Assembly (NCBI RefSeq): GCF_003049685.1
Contig: NZ_PYSY02000001.1
Span: 620,001-684,000, forward strand
DNA from: Brucella pituitosa
GTDB taxonomy: Bacteria > Pseudomonadota > Alphaproteobacteria > Rhizobiales > Rhizobiaceae
Length of the DNA stretch: 64,000 nt
Direction of reading: 5' to 3'
The position numbers and the translations under genes are program-made. How positions within the stretch are numbered: the first letter of the stretch is position 1; each line of letters begins with the position of its first letter. Below are positions 18,411-26,421 of the stretch, piece after piece. The notes beneath the pieces were generated by a model that was not told the origin of the DNA, searched no databases, and saw nothing but the letters and a program-made list of their open reading frames with translations.

Positions 18411-19388
18411 ATGACCTTGGCCGATATTCTGGAATTCAACGATAAAGCTGTTTTGCGTGCGGTGGCTGTGCTCACCCGTGGCGGACTTGTCGCGATTCCG
18501 ACAGAAACGGTCTATGGCCTTGCTGCCGATGCATCGCATGGCGAAGGCGTGGCCGGTATTTTCGCCGCCAAAGGTCGTCCGCAATTCAATCCGCTCATCG
18601 CCCATGTCGACAGCATCGCCATGGCTGAGCGCTATGTGATTTTCGATCCGATATCACGCAAAGTCGCTGAAGCCTTCTGGCCGGGGCCGCTGACGATTGT
18701 TCTGCCGCTTAAGGCCAGGCAGGATACGTCGCGTCCCATCCATCCGCTGGTGACGGCTGGGCTTGATACGCTTGCCATTCGTATGCCCACCGGGCGGGTT
18801 CGCGATGTTATCAACCAGCTCGACAGTCCTGTTGCCGCACCAAGCGCTAATACATCAGGCCGGATCAGCCCGACTTCGGCCAAGGCTGTGGCCGATGATC
18901 TGGGCAGCAAGATCGATATGATCCTCGATGCCGGTCCTTGTGGCGTGGGTGTTGAGTCCACCATCATCAAGGTCGAAGGCGAGCGTGTGCGTTTGCTGCG
19001 TCCCGGCGGTCTAGCTGCAGAAGAGATTGAAGCGCTGTTAGGTTTGAAGCTCGAACGCGCTGAGCATAAGGCCGCAATTCAGGCACCGGGTATGATGGAA
19101 TCGCATTATGCGCCCAATGCTGCCGTGCGGTTGAATGCTGAAAATGTTGAGCAGGGCGAGGCGCTTCTGGCTTTTGGACCTTTGCGCGTAGCCGATGCCG
19201 ACAAGGCGGTCGCAGTGCTGAACCTCAGCGCATCGGGTGATTTGCGCGAAGCGGCCAGCAATCTGTTTGATTTCATGCGCAGGCTCGATGCAAGTGGCGC
19301 CCGCACCATCGCCGTTGAACCCATTCCCTTTGACGGTCTCGGTGAGGCCATCAATGATCGTCTTAAACGCGCGGCCGCGCCGCGCTAA
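18411..19388 (+). CDS. tsaC: Threonylcarbamoyl-AMP synthase (Sua5 type)
   Basis: It makes threonylcarbamoyl-AMP from threonine, bicarbonate and ATP for the t6A37 modification of ANN-reading tRNAs. The YrdC domain covers about residues 10-200, with GGLVAIPTETVYGLAADA at its start, KGRPQFNPLI, and SANTSGRISPTS. After a linker (SHYAPNAAVRL) the extra C-terminal Sua5 domain follows, so at 325 residues this is the long Sua5 form rather than the short TsaC form. CAGGAGA precedes the ATG. Confidence 0.93.
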   Translation: MTLADILEFNDKAVLRAVAVLTRGGLVAIPTETVYGLAADASHGEGVAGIFAAKGRPQFNPLIAHVDSIAMAERYVIFDPISRKVAEAFWPGPLTIVLPLKARQDTSRPIHPLVTAGLDTLAIRMPTGRVRDVINQLDSPVAAPSANTSGRISPTSAKAVADDLGSKIDMILDAGPCGVGVESTIIKVEGERVRLLRPGGLAAEEIEALLGLKLERAEHKAAIQAPGMMESHYAPNAAVRLNAENVEQGEALLAFGPLRVADADKAVAVLNLSASGDLREAASNLFDFMRRLDASGARTIAVEPIPFDGLGEAINDRLKRAAAPR

Positions 19389-19413
19389 TTCCCCCAAGAC
19401 TTAAGAGAAGCAC

Positions 19414-20826
19414 ATGCTCGACACCGCCCTGATCGAACGTTTCGCAGCCATCGTTGGCGAAAAGAATGCGCTGACCGCGCCGGAAGACATCGCACCGTTT
19501 ATGATCGAACAGCGCGATCTCTATCAGGGCCGCTCGCCGCTGGTTCTGCGCCCGGCTTCGGTGGAAGAAGTTTCCGCAATTATGACGCTTGCTTCGGAAA
19601 CCAAAACGCCGGTCGTTCCGCAGGGCGGCAATACCGGTCTTGTTGGTGGTCAGACGCCTGATGAAAGCAACACCACTGTTGTGTTGTCGCTTGGCCGCAT
19701 GAACAAGGTGCGCTCGGTTGATCCGGTTGGCAATCTGGTGACAGTGGAAGCCGGTGTGATCCTGAAAAACCTTCAGGATGAAGCGCAGAAAGTGGGCCGT
19801 CTGTTCCCGCTGTCGCTTGGTGCCGAAGGTTCCTGTCAGGTTGGCGGCAATCTCGGTTCCAATGCAGGTGGCACTGCCGTTCTTGCCTATGGCAATATGC
19901 GTGAGCTTTGCCTCGGTCTTGAAGTGGTTCTGCCAAGCGGCGAAATCCTCAACGATCTGCGCTATGTGAAGAAAGACAATACCGGCTATGACCTGAAGGA
20001 TCTGTTCGTCGGTTCTGAAGGCACGCTTGGCGTTATCACGGCTGCAGTGCTCAAGATTTTCCCGCAGCCAAAGGGAAAGGGCGTGGCCTATGCCGGCCTG
20101 CGTAGCCCGGAAGACGTGCTGCGCTTGTTCCAGCTTGCGACCGAACATGCAGGCCCGTCGCTGACCGGCTTTGAACTGATGCCGCGCGTGGGCGTTGAGT
20201 TCACTGTTGCCCATGTGGACGGCGTTCGCGATCCGCTTGAAAGCCCGCATGACTGGTATGTGCTGGTTGATATTTCATCTTCGCGCTCGGAAGACGATGC
20301 CCGCACGACACTTGAAACCATCCTGACGGAAGCGTTTGAGAACGACATCATTCAGGATGCGGCGATTGCCGAAAGTGTGGCGCAGGCGCAGATGTTCTGG
20401 AAAATGCGTGAGGAAATGTCCTGGGCGCAGAAGCCGGAAGGCGGCTCGATCAAGCACGACATTTCTGTGCCAGTCTCTTCAATCCCGGCCTTCATCCACG
20501 AAGCCAATGCAGCGACGCTCGAAATGATTCCCGGTTCGCGTATTGTCTGCTTTGGCCATATTGGCGACGGCAATCTGCATTATAATGTGTCGCAGCCAGT
20601 CGGTGCCGACAAGCAGGCTTTCCTTGATCGCTGGCATGACCTTAATCACCGCATTCACACAATTGTTGCATCTTATACCGGGTCGATCTCCGCCGAGCAC
20701 GGCATTGGCGTCTTGAAGCGTGAGGAACTTGCCTTCTTCAAGCAGGATGTCGCGCTCGAATTGATGCGTCGTATTAAGAAATCATTCGACCCGTTGGGCA
20801 TCATGAACCCGGGTAAAGTGCTGTAA
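19414..20826 (+). CDS. FAD-binding oxidoreductase, D-2-hydroxyglutarate dehydrogenase-like
   Basis: This is a flavoprotein of the VAO/GlcD family that oxidises D-2-hydroxyacids. The FAD-binding region has VPQGGNTGLVGGQTPDE and GAEGSCQVGGNLGSNAGGT. The C-terminal catalytic cap contains GHIGDGNLHYN and SAEHGIGVLKREEL, which hold the metal and substrate ligands of D-2-hydroxyglutarate dehydrogenases. It ends with the family tail DPLGIMNPGKVL. The 470-residue length fits; exact substrate (2-hydroxyglutarate, lactate or glycolate) is inferred only. It starts 25 bases after tsaC. Confidence 0.91.
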   Translation: MLDTALIERFAAIVGEKNALTAPEDIAPFMIEQRDLYQGRSPLVLRPASVEEVSAIMTLASETKTPVVPQGGNTGLVGGQTPDESNTTVVLSLGRMNKVRSVDPVGNLVTVEAGVILKNLQDEAQKVGRLFPLSLGAEGSCQVGGNLGSNAGGTAVLAYGNMRELCLGLEVVLPSGEILNDLRYVKKDNTGYDLKDLFVGSEGTLGVITAAVLKIFPQPKGKGVAYAGLRSPEDVLRLFQLATEHAGPSLTGFELMPRVGVEFTVAHVDGVRDPLESPHDWYVLVDISSSRSEDDARTTLETILTEAFENDIIQDAAIAESVAQAQMFWKMREEMSWAQKPEGGSIKHDISVPVSSIPAFIHEANAATLEMIPGSRIVCFGHIGDGNLHYNVSQPVGADKQAFLDRWHDLNHRIHTIVASYTGSISAEHGIGVLKREELAFFKQDVALELMRRIKKSFDPLGIMNPGKVL

Positions 20827-20849
20827 TTTCAGCAAATAAGGCAATATCG

Positions 20850-20876
20850 AGGCGGGCAGGAAACTGTCCGCCTTTT
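20850..20876 (+). terminator. Rho-independent terminator
   Basis: AGGCGG-GCAG pairs with CTG-TCCGCCT around a GAAA loop, followed by TTTT. It lies about 25 bases after the FAD oxidoreductase gene. Confidence 0.8.
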
Positions 20877-21104
20877 CATTTATGTAAACGTAAATTAGCA
20901 AGAATTACCGACTTCTTACACCTGGTTGCAAACCGGTAACCAAATGAAAAAGCAGGGAAAAGTTAACCTAACGCGTTAAGCGCATCGGTAATAATCGCGG
21001 TCTATTCTCCAAATCAACAAGAGCGAACCATCGCTCAAAAAGAGAAGCCGGAATAACTGGCTCTCAAAAAATTAAAACAGGCAGAGATAGACAGAGGCGT
21101 CAAA
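20877..21104. promoter_or_regulatory. Leader/promoter region of the DUF6101 gene
   Basis: This stretch of about 230 bases is AT-richer than the coding neighbours. It contains a TTAA-N9-TTAA pair near 20961-20980 that misses the seven-base spacing of a CtrA box, and otherwise nothing I can name. A GAGG near 21093 is the ribosome site. Confidence 0.4.
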
Positions 21105-21674
21105 ATGATGAGCAGCGGACTTAAGAAGCCAGAATGGGCAGGCCAGGAACTTCGGCTCGATCCGTTTCATCTTCCGCAGGTCGTGACCTATGCGGCAGAG
21201 GATTGCGATGCAGACGTAACCTTCACCATCAGTGAACGTGGTGCAGTCATTCGGCAGATACTGCCTTCGAGCGGCCTGCCCATGTCGATCGCACTGCCGA
21301 TTAATGCGTTTGTTGGTGTAGCTGCCCGTGCTGTGGAAGATGAGTTTGGTGAAATCACCGTAACGCTCGAGCTGATGCACGAAGATCCGCAGCTTTCCGT
21401 GCCACTGCTGGTTGCTCATGATCTGACCGATGTTGCTGCTGACTGGCGTGCATGGGCAGCAGCCTTCAGCCTGCCAATGATGCTGGTAGAAGAAGATGGC
21501 GTTGCCCGTCCGCTTTATGAAAGCACTGGTCCGGTCCGCACGGGAGAGCCACAGGCACGCCGTCAGGGACAGGAACCGCGCCGCCGTCGCCCACGCTTCC
21601 TTGCTCGTCGCAAGACCGGTTCGCTGGGTGTGCGCATGGTCATTGAAGGCCGTGAGATTATCGCTAGAAATTGA
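21105..21674 (+). CDS. DUF6101-type conserved protein
   Basis: This 189-residue cytosolic protein is of a type conserved in Rhizobiales, function unknown. The first 150 residues are acidic and mixed alpha/beta (LRLDPFHLPQVVTYAAEDCD). The C-terminus becomes strongly basic, with a run QEPRRRRPRFLARRKTGS suggestive of nucleic-acid or membrane binding. Two ATGs stand in tandem; either could start. The stop precedes repeat copy 4 by 9 bases. Confidence 0.8.
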   Translation: MMSSGLKKPEWAGQELRLDPFHLPQVVTYAAEDCDADVTFTISERGAVIRQILPSSGLPMSIALPINAFVGVAARAVEDEFGEITVTLELMHEDPQLSVPLLVAHDLTDVAADWRAWAAAFSLPMMLVEEDGVARPLYESTGPVRTGEPQARRQGQEPRRRRPRFLARRKTGSLGVRMVIEGREIIARN

Positions 21675-21683
21675 AATGAAACT

Positions 21684-21786
21684 AGAGCATTTCCAGCAAA
21701 AGTGCGAAGCGGTTTTGCGTCGGATAATGCGAAAAAACAAAGAGATAGAGCATTTCCAATGATTCAAGAAAAACAGGAAATGCTCT
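21684..21786. repeat. Two-hairpin intergenic repeat, copy 4
   Basis: The modules are AGAGCATTTCCAGCAAAAGTG...GCGGTTTTGCGT and then AGAGCATTTCC...GGAAATGCTCT. It is almost identical to copy 10 at 59915 (I count about two differences over 103 bases), so the two copies are recent. Confidence 0.85.
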
Positions 21787-21850
21787 AAGGCAATCATCAC
21801 ATTCACGTGTGAACACGTTCTCGTCGGATTTCTACACTATCTAAAGAATA

Positions 21851-21982
21851 ACGCACCGCTCGGTGGTCGTCTGGAAAGATGAAGGACCTTTCCAGACATT
21901 AAAGGCCCCGATGCCGGAGCAACCAACTTGGCTGACCTCCAGCAAGCCACCCGGATGGTAACCCCATCCGGGTAATTTTTTC
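21851..21982 (+). ncRNA. Candidate structured small RNA with strong terminator
   Basis: No reading frame explains this stretch, but it holds four hairpins in series. They are CACC/GGTG (21854-21865); a perfect 10-bp stem GTCTGGAAAG/CTTTCCAGAC with a 9-base loop (21869-21897); TGGCT/AGCCA whose loop exposes GACCTCC (21929-21949); and a perfect 10-bp terminator stem ACCCGGATGG/CCATCCGGGT followed by AATTTTTT (21949-21981). The CCTCC loop could pair with ribosome-binding sites, as in several rhizobial trans-acting small RNAs. A cis leader for the DUF4282 gene is less likely because the terminator is complete and lies 135 bases upstream of it. Confidence 0.6.
21949..21982 (+). terminator. Rho-independent terminator of the candidate small RNA
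   Basis: A perfect 10-bp GC-rich stem ACCCGGATGG/CCATCCGGGT has a TAACC loop and a run of six T two bases later. There is no gene directly ahead of it on this strand other than the proposed RNA. Confidence 0.88.
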
Positions 21983-22116
21983 TGAAGTGACAATCATATT
22001 TGAGTGGTCGTGTATTATTAGACAAGTCTAATATTTATATTGATAAATTGTTATTTCGCTATTTTTTTATTAATTTATAAAACATTAATATTCTTGATAT
22101 TTTAGGATGTGCATAC

Positions 22117-22395
22117 ATGAAATTAAAAGATTGTTTGTTATTTGATAAATTTATAACGACTTCACTTGTGACGATTATTTACTGGTTAGGGCTTTTGGTG
22201 AATGTGTCTCTGTCAGTTATCTTCGCTGCAGGGTTTCTTTCTAATGAAGGTATGGTCATAAGAATACTTGGTGGCTTGTTTGTGCTTGTTTTCTCTGCGA
22301 TCATATGGCGGGTTATATGCGAAGGCATTATCCTGGTTTTCAGGATATATGATCGTTTGACGGAAATTCGGGGTCATCTGGCGACGAAAAAATAG
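22117..22395 (+). CDS. DUF4282 small membrane protein
   Basis: This 92-residue protein has two transmembrane helices (about 17-40 and 46-70) and the family pattern LLFDKFITTSLVTIIYWLG at the N-terminus with ILVFRIYDRLTEI near the end. DUF4282 proteins are inner-membrane proteins of unknown function. It is markedly AT-rich in codon use compared with its neighbours, and the 100 bases upstream are extremely AT-rich. AGGA lies 9 bases ahead of the ATG. A terminator follows. Confidence 0.85.
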   Translation: MKLKDCLLFDKFITTSLVTIIYWLGLLVNVSLSVIFAAGFLSNEGMVIRILGGLFVLVFSAIIWRVICEGIILVFRIYDRLTEIRGHLATKK

Positions 22396-22408
22396 TCGAT
22401 GGAAGATC

Positions 22409-22438
22409 AAATAGAGCGGGCAAATCCCCGCTCTATTT
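22409..22438 (+). terminator. Terminator, usable from both strands
   Basis: The perfect stem AAATAGAGCGGG/CCCGCTCTATTT lies between the convergent DUF4282 and enoyl-CoA hydratase genes. A/T runs flank both sides. Confidence 0.8.
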
Positions 22439-22456
22439 ACTTGATTTGGTGATGTT

Positions 22457-23206
22457 TTATTTCTTCCGGCTAAGAAACGCCATCACGGCTTCGCGCGCTT
22501 CGTTCGAGGTAAGCCGTTCGGAAAAATGCTTTGCTTCCCGTGCAATGCGGTCAGCGACAGGCTCGGCAGGCATCCGCATCAGGCTGCGAGCAATCTGCAT
22601 GGCCTGAGGAGGTTTGGCGGCAATTTCTTCAGCCGCTCTTAGCACTTCTGTTTCCAGCTCGCCGCTTTCGACGACCTTATAGACAATGCCTGCCTCGAGG
22701 GCTGCCTGTGCGTCGAAGCCATGGCCCAGCGCCAGAAGTGCGAATGCTTTCTGGTGGCCCATCAATGGCGGCGCAAGCAGGCTGGATGCCGCTTCCGGTA
22801 CAAGTCCAAGATCAACAAATGGCGTGCGGAACAGCGCGTGGCTGGTGGCAAATGTCAGATCGCAATGAAGATGAATTGTTGTGCCGATCCCAATGGCCAA
22901 GCCATCGACGCCCGAGACAATTGGCTTTTTCGCACCCGAAAGGGCGCCAAGAAAATCCAGAATATCATTGCCCATGCTGCCGCCAGAAGCCGCAGCCATG
23001 AAATCCTGCATATCGTTGCCGGACGAAAAAGCACCCGGAACACCGAGAAACACATGTACGCGCACGTCTTCATCCGCATCGCCATCAATAAGCGCCTTGG
23101 CCATGGTGGCATACATGGCACGTGTAATGGCATTCTTCTTGTCAGCGCGGTTAAGCCGGATGATTTGCACAGCACCTTTGCGTTCGATCAGAACATGCTC
23201 GCTCAT
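22457..23206 (-). CDS. Enoyl-CoA hydratase/isomerase
   Basis: This is a crotonase-fold enzyme of 249 residues acting on acyl-CoA thioesters. The oxyanion-hole segments are AFSSGNDMQDF (61-66) and GVDGLAIGIGTTI (about 99-111). LGLVPEAASS (Glu138) matches the second catalytic-acid position, while the first is Asp-like rather than Glu, as in isomerase or 2-enoyl variants. The ATG at 23206 comes 2 bases after the stop of the acyl-CoA dehydrogenase gene, with GGAGG within that gene's last codons, so the two form a coupled pair. Confidence 0.92.
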   Translation of the reverse strand: MSEHVLIERKGAVQIIRLNRADKKNAITRAMYATMAKALIDGDADEDVRVHVFLGVPGAFSSGNDMQDFMAAASGGSMGNDILDFLGALSGAKKPIVSGVDGLAIGIGTTIHLHCDLTFATSHALFRTPFVDLGLVPEAASSLLAPPLMGHQKAFALLALGHGFDAQAALEAGIVYKVVESGELETEVLRAAEEIAAKPPQAMQIARSLMRMPAEPVADRIAREAKHFSERLTSNEAREAVMAFLSRKK

Positions 23207-23208
23207 GA

Positions 23209-24987
23209 TCAGGCCTCCAATGCAGATTTGGCCGCAGCGAGGCTGGATGCGCCGGTGATGACCGTATCCTTCAACGAGCTGACTTCGGCTAGCATGTTTT
23301 CGGCAAAGAAGCGGCAAAGGGCAGCACGGCCTGCATCGTCACTGTTAAGGGCTGCACGCGCCAGATAAGCACCGCCAGCGGCCAGCGACAGCAGACGCTG
23401 GTAAGGCGTGGCACCAGCCAACGCTTCCTCTGTCCGGCCTTCGCTTGCTGCTTTCTGCAACCATTCAGTGGCTTCACGGGCTTCATTGATGGCAGTGGAC
23501 AGACGCAATCCTGTTTCACCAAGCTCAGGACGGTTTGAGGCCTTGGCCTTGTCTGCTTCTTTCTGCAATTCTGCGAAGAAGCCCGCAATATGCTCCCCAT
23601 TACCAAGCGGCAATTTGCGCAACACGAGGTCTATAGCCTGAATGCCGTTGGTGCCTTCATAGATCGGGGTAATACGCGCATCGCGGAGCAATTGTGCAGC
23701 GCCGGTTTCTTCAATAAAGCCCATGCCGCCATGGATTTGCACGCCAAGCGAAGCAACATCCACACCGACATCGGTTGCAAAACTTTTGGCCAAAGGCGTG
23801 AGAAGACCTGCACGATCCGACCAGAATTGCGCGTCAGCACCCTCGGTTGCATGGCTCATATCGATAGCATGAGCGCAGGAATAGGTAACGGAGCGGGCAA
23901 CCTGTGTCAGCGCCTTCATGGTGAGCAACATGCGTTGCACATCCGGATGTTCGATAATCGGGCTCATGCCAGCTTTTGGATCAGCGCCGACGGCGCGGCC
24001 CTGTTTGCGTTCCTTGGCGTAATTCAAAGCTTGCTGATAGGCTGCTTCCGCGACACCAACCCCCTGAATACCGACCAGAAGGCGAGCATTGTTCATCATG
24101 GTGAACATGCAGGCGAGACCGCGATTTTCTTCGCCGATCAGATAGCCGACAGCGCCTGTTTCCTCGCCTTTCACAAACCCATCGCCATAGATCATGGTGC
24201 AGGTAGGGGAGGCGTGAATGCCCATCTTGTGCTCAAGGCCGGAGCAGAACAGATCATTACGTCGTCCAAGCGAACCATCCGCATTGACGAGGAACTTCGG
24301 TACGAGGAACAGTGATATGCCCTTGGTCCCAGCAGGCGCATCGGGCAGGCGGGCCAGAACCAGATGCACGATATTGTCGGTCAGGTCATGCTCGCCATAG
24401 GTGATGAAAATCTTTTGGCCAAAGATGCGGTAGCTGCCATCGTCGCTGCGCTCTGCACGTGCTCGCAAAGCACCCAGATCAGAACCGGCTTGCGGTTCGG
24501 TCAGATTCATAGTGCCCATCCACTCGCCGGTGATGAGCTTTTCAAGATAGGTGTCTTTCAGTTCTTTCGAAGCGTGCTTTTCCAAGGCTTCGACCGCGCC
24601 CATCGTGAGCGTGGGAGCGATAGCAAAAGCAAGTGTACCGGAGTTCCACATTTCGCTGACGGCGACCGACATCATCGTCGGGAGGCCCTGTCCACCATAT
24701 TCGGGGGTTCCGGTTAGCGAGTTCCAGCCACCATCAATCCAGTCGCGATAAAGCTCTTTCCAGCCGGGCGCCGTGGTGACAACGCCGTCCTTGACGGTCG
24801 CACCATGCCTGTCGCCGGTAATGCGAAGCGGCTCGACGCGCTCGGCGGCAAACTTGCCGGCTTCTTCCAGAATAGCTTCCGCCAGATCGGCGGAAAATTC
24901 GGGAAAACGGTTGTCTTCAATCGCCTTCTCAAGGCCTGCGACCTTCATCAGCGTATGCGAAATTTCAGAAACCGGCGCGCGATACAT
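23209..24987 (-). CDS. Acyl-CoA dehydrogenase (large, DmdC/AcdA-like form)
   Basis: This FAD enzyme introduces a 2,3-double bond into acyl-CoA. The 592 residues exceed the 380 of the classic family and include the extra C-terminal domain of the long FadE5/DmdC-like group. LTEPQAGSDLGALRARA and the FITYGEHDLTDNIVHLVLAR segment form the FAD-binding middle domain. YEGTNGIQAIDLVLRKL carries the likely catalytic Glu. AGGAGGAAAG precedes the ATG at 24987; the in-frame ATG at 25071 lacks support. It is co-transcribed with the enoyl-CoA hydratase, so the pair performs two successive steps of beta-oxidation. Confidence 0.93.
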   Translation of the reverse strand: MYRAPVSEISHTLMKVAGLEKAIEDNRFPEFSADLAEAILEEAGKFAAERVEPLRITGDRHGATVKDGVVTTAPGWKELYRDWIDGGWNSLTGTPEYGGQGLPTMMSVAVSEMWNSGTLAFAIAPTLTMGAVEALEKHASKELKDTYLEKLITGEWMGTMNLTEPQAGSDLGALRARAERSDDGSYRIFGQKIFITYGEHDLTDNIVHLVLARLPDAPAGTKGISLFLVPKFLVNADGSLGRRNDLFCSGLEHKMGIHASPTCTMIYGDGFVKGEETGAVGYLIGEENRGLACMFTMMNNARLLVGIQGVGVAEAAYQQALNYAKERKQGRAVGADPKAGMSPIIEHPDVQRMLLTMKALTQVARSVTYSCAHAIDMSHATEGADAQFWSDRAGLLTPLAKSFATDVGVDVASLGVQIHGGMGFIEETGAAQLLRDARITPIYEGTNGIQAIDLVLRKLPLGNGEHIAGFFAELQKEADKAKASNRPELGETGLRLSTAINEAREATEWLQKAASEGRTEEALAGATPYQRLLSLAAGGAYLARAALNSDDAGRAALCRFFAENMLAEVSSLKDTVITGASSLAAAKSALEA

Positions 24988-25152
24988 CTTTCCTCCTAAA
25001 AACCTCTTCCTCAAAAGGCTCCGAATTGCCTGCAAACCTCTGACAATCCGTTCAGCCCAATGGCTGGTCATAAGTAAGAGCTATCGGCTTATTACGTAAA
25101 CGTCAATATTCACACGATGAAGTTATCGATAGTTTGAAGAATGGTTGTGGCA

Positions 25153-25341
25153 TTATTCAGCTTGGTCGCGACTGAGACGTGCAGCACGCAGCCGAGCGGT
25201 CTTCGCATCTACGGCATCACGTTCGCTCTGCAGAATGGCTTTGGCGGCCTTATCTGTCGTCGCGTTCTTCGCTTCCATTCTCGAAGGATTGGACTTGAAG
25301 AGCGTATCTTTGGTCAGGTTTTCTTTTTCGTTATCTGACAT
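25153..25341 (-). CDS. Small conserved hypothetical protein (62 aa)
   Basis: This highly charged soluble protein starts MSDNEKENLTKDTLFKSNPS and has an alanine/lysine helix. GGAG lies 7 bases upstream of the ATG. It has no signal peptide, membrane helix or cysteine. I recognise no domain. Small proteins of this composition occur near the same genes in Brucellaceae, which is memory, not a search. It sits alone between the acyl-CoA dehydrogenase promoter and a repeat. Confidence 0.6.
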   Translation of the reverse strand: MSDNEKENLTKDTLFKSNPSRMEAKNATTDKAAKAILQSERDAVDAKTARLRAARLSRDQAE

Positions 25342-25456
25342 GAGTGGTTCTCCAAAGACCCTATTACAGCTTCGCTATATTTGATTGCGCCATTTTCCTC
25401 AGCCCAATGCCTTACACCATGTTAGATCGAAGGCGATGTTACGCGGCACATTTGAA

Positions 25457-25558
25457 GCATGTCTCTCAAAAGTGGGAATGGGTTCTGGAACAAAGACATG
25501 CGTAAAAGCAAAGGCTTAAAGTGTAGCGCACGGATATGATAAAATGCATTGCGCTCTA
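25457..25558. repeat. Two-module palindromic repeat, copy 5 (degenerate)
   Basis: The first module has GCATGTCT/AGACATGC arms (25457-25501). The second has imperfect AGCGCA/TGCGCT arms around 25526-25556. It is more diverged than copies 4 and 10. Confidence 0.65.
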
Positions 25559-25839
25559 ATGTGCTGGAGGGCATCTGGGTCTGGCTGAATCAGATTGGCG
25601 CTCAAACTGTTGGTCTTCACGCATTGCCCATGCAAACCGCTTGACCCTTTTTGTAAGCGCTCCAGAGGAATTTTGGGGACTCAGCAAAGAACAGCGGTAA
25701 AAATTAAAAGGCCGGGCAATACCCGACCTTCATATTGTCTCAACGATCAGTGCCAGTACATCCGTGGTCAAAGGTCGGAGACAAATCTCTTTGCTCTATT
25801 ATCTGGGCGAAGCTGTTTAGAACCTCGCCCAAAAAATAA
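25559..25839. other. Gene-poor region with two hairpins between a repeat and cspA
   Basis: I see no credible gene. A minus-strand hairpin AAGGTCGGG/CCCGGCCTT followed by T-rich sequence (about 25708-25732) could end a cspA transcript. A second one, TGGGCGA/TCGCCCA, lies at 25808-25835. Confidence 0.5.
25708..25732 (-). terminator. Probable minus-strand terminator downstream of cspA
   Basis: Read on the minus strand, AAGGTCGGG pairs with CCCGGCCTT (one G-T pair) across TATTG, then TTTTAATTTTT follows. It lies about 110 bases after the cspA stop. Confidence 0.65.
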
Positions 25840-26049
25840 TTAGAGAGCCTGCAGGTTTTCTGCAGCGTTCTTGCCCGAACGACGGTCTGCGACCACGTCG
25901 AAGCTAACCTTCTGGCCTTCGTTCAGCGAATGCATGCCCGAACGCTCAACAGCCGAGATGTGTACGAACACGTCTACGCCGCCGTCATCAGGCTGAATGA
26001 AGCCGAAGCCCTTGGTTGAATTAAAGAATTTTACTGTTCCGTTTGCCAT
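25840..26049 (-). CDS. cspA: Cold-shock domain protein
   Basis: This 69-residue single cold-shock domain is a nucleic-acid chaperone that binds single-stranded RNA/DNA. RNP1 is KGFGFI (13-18) and RNP2 VFVHIS (27-32); the N-terminal [10 protein letters not shown] is standard. AAAGGAA precedes the ATG. About 370 bases of AT-rich sequence without a gene lie upstream, leaving room for the long structured 5' leader typical of cold-induced csp genes, though I cannot prove cold regulation from sequence. The specific symbol is a convention for the family. Confidence 0.94.
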   Translation of the reverse strand: MANGTVKFFNSTKGFGFIQPDDGGVDVFVHISAVERSGMHSLNEGQKVSFDVVADRRSGKNAAENLQAL

Positions 26050-26421
26050 GTTGAATTCCTTTCAAATCGCACGGTTAAAATATAATGGATCGAAATCCAT
26101 CGCCGAATTTCACGAGTTTGAAAGAAATACCGGGTGGCGAAAGCACGCCGCAACATTCGAAAACAAAATCGATGCCCGATATATATGCGGCATTCCCGGC
26201 TTTTACAAGGCGCTTTTCCAAAAATCATAAAAATACTATTATGAATATAAAATATTGTAATCCGAATATTGGGAAGGAACGTTGCAACTATATAGCTTTT
26301 CGAGCTTAACGCATGGGGGGTTGTAAATCGCAACCAGAATAACGGCATATGGAAATTCCGGCGTTTACGAAATTTTCTTGGTCTTAAATTAGAATATCAG
26401 CATGTTCAAAGGGACCGTTAT
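26050..26421. promoter_or_regulatory. Divergent AT-rich promoter region between cspA and the diguanylate cyclase gene
   Basis: The stretch has no convincing reading frame. Its AT-rich core (26220-26275) and the GGGACC before 26422 suggest a shared promoter region and a cspA leader. Confidence 0.45.

Noticed and set aside
20961..20980. CtrA-binding box (TTAA pair)
   Set aside because: The spacing is nine bases, not the seven of the consensus.
21900..21950. SAM-I riboswitch-like piece (GGCCCCGATG...CCGGAGCAACC)
   Set aside because: The order of helices and the kink-turn do not match, the element ends in its own terminator, and the next gene (DUF4282) has no link to methionine.
25595..25843. 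82-residue plus-strand frame in the gene-poor region before cspA
   Set aside because: There is no ribosome site or domain, and the composition looks like translated intergenic DNA with hairpins.
26031..26348. 105-residue minus frame upstream of cspA
   Set aside because: It spans the AT-rich promoter region, overlaps the cspA leader, and has random-looking composition.
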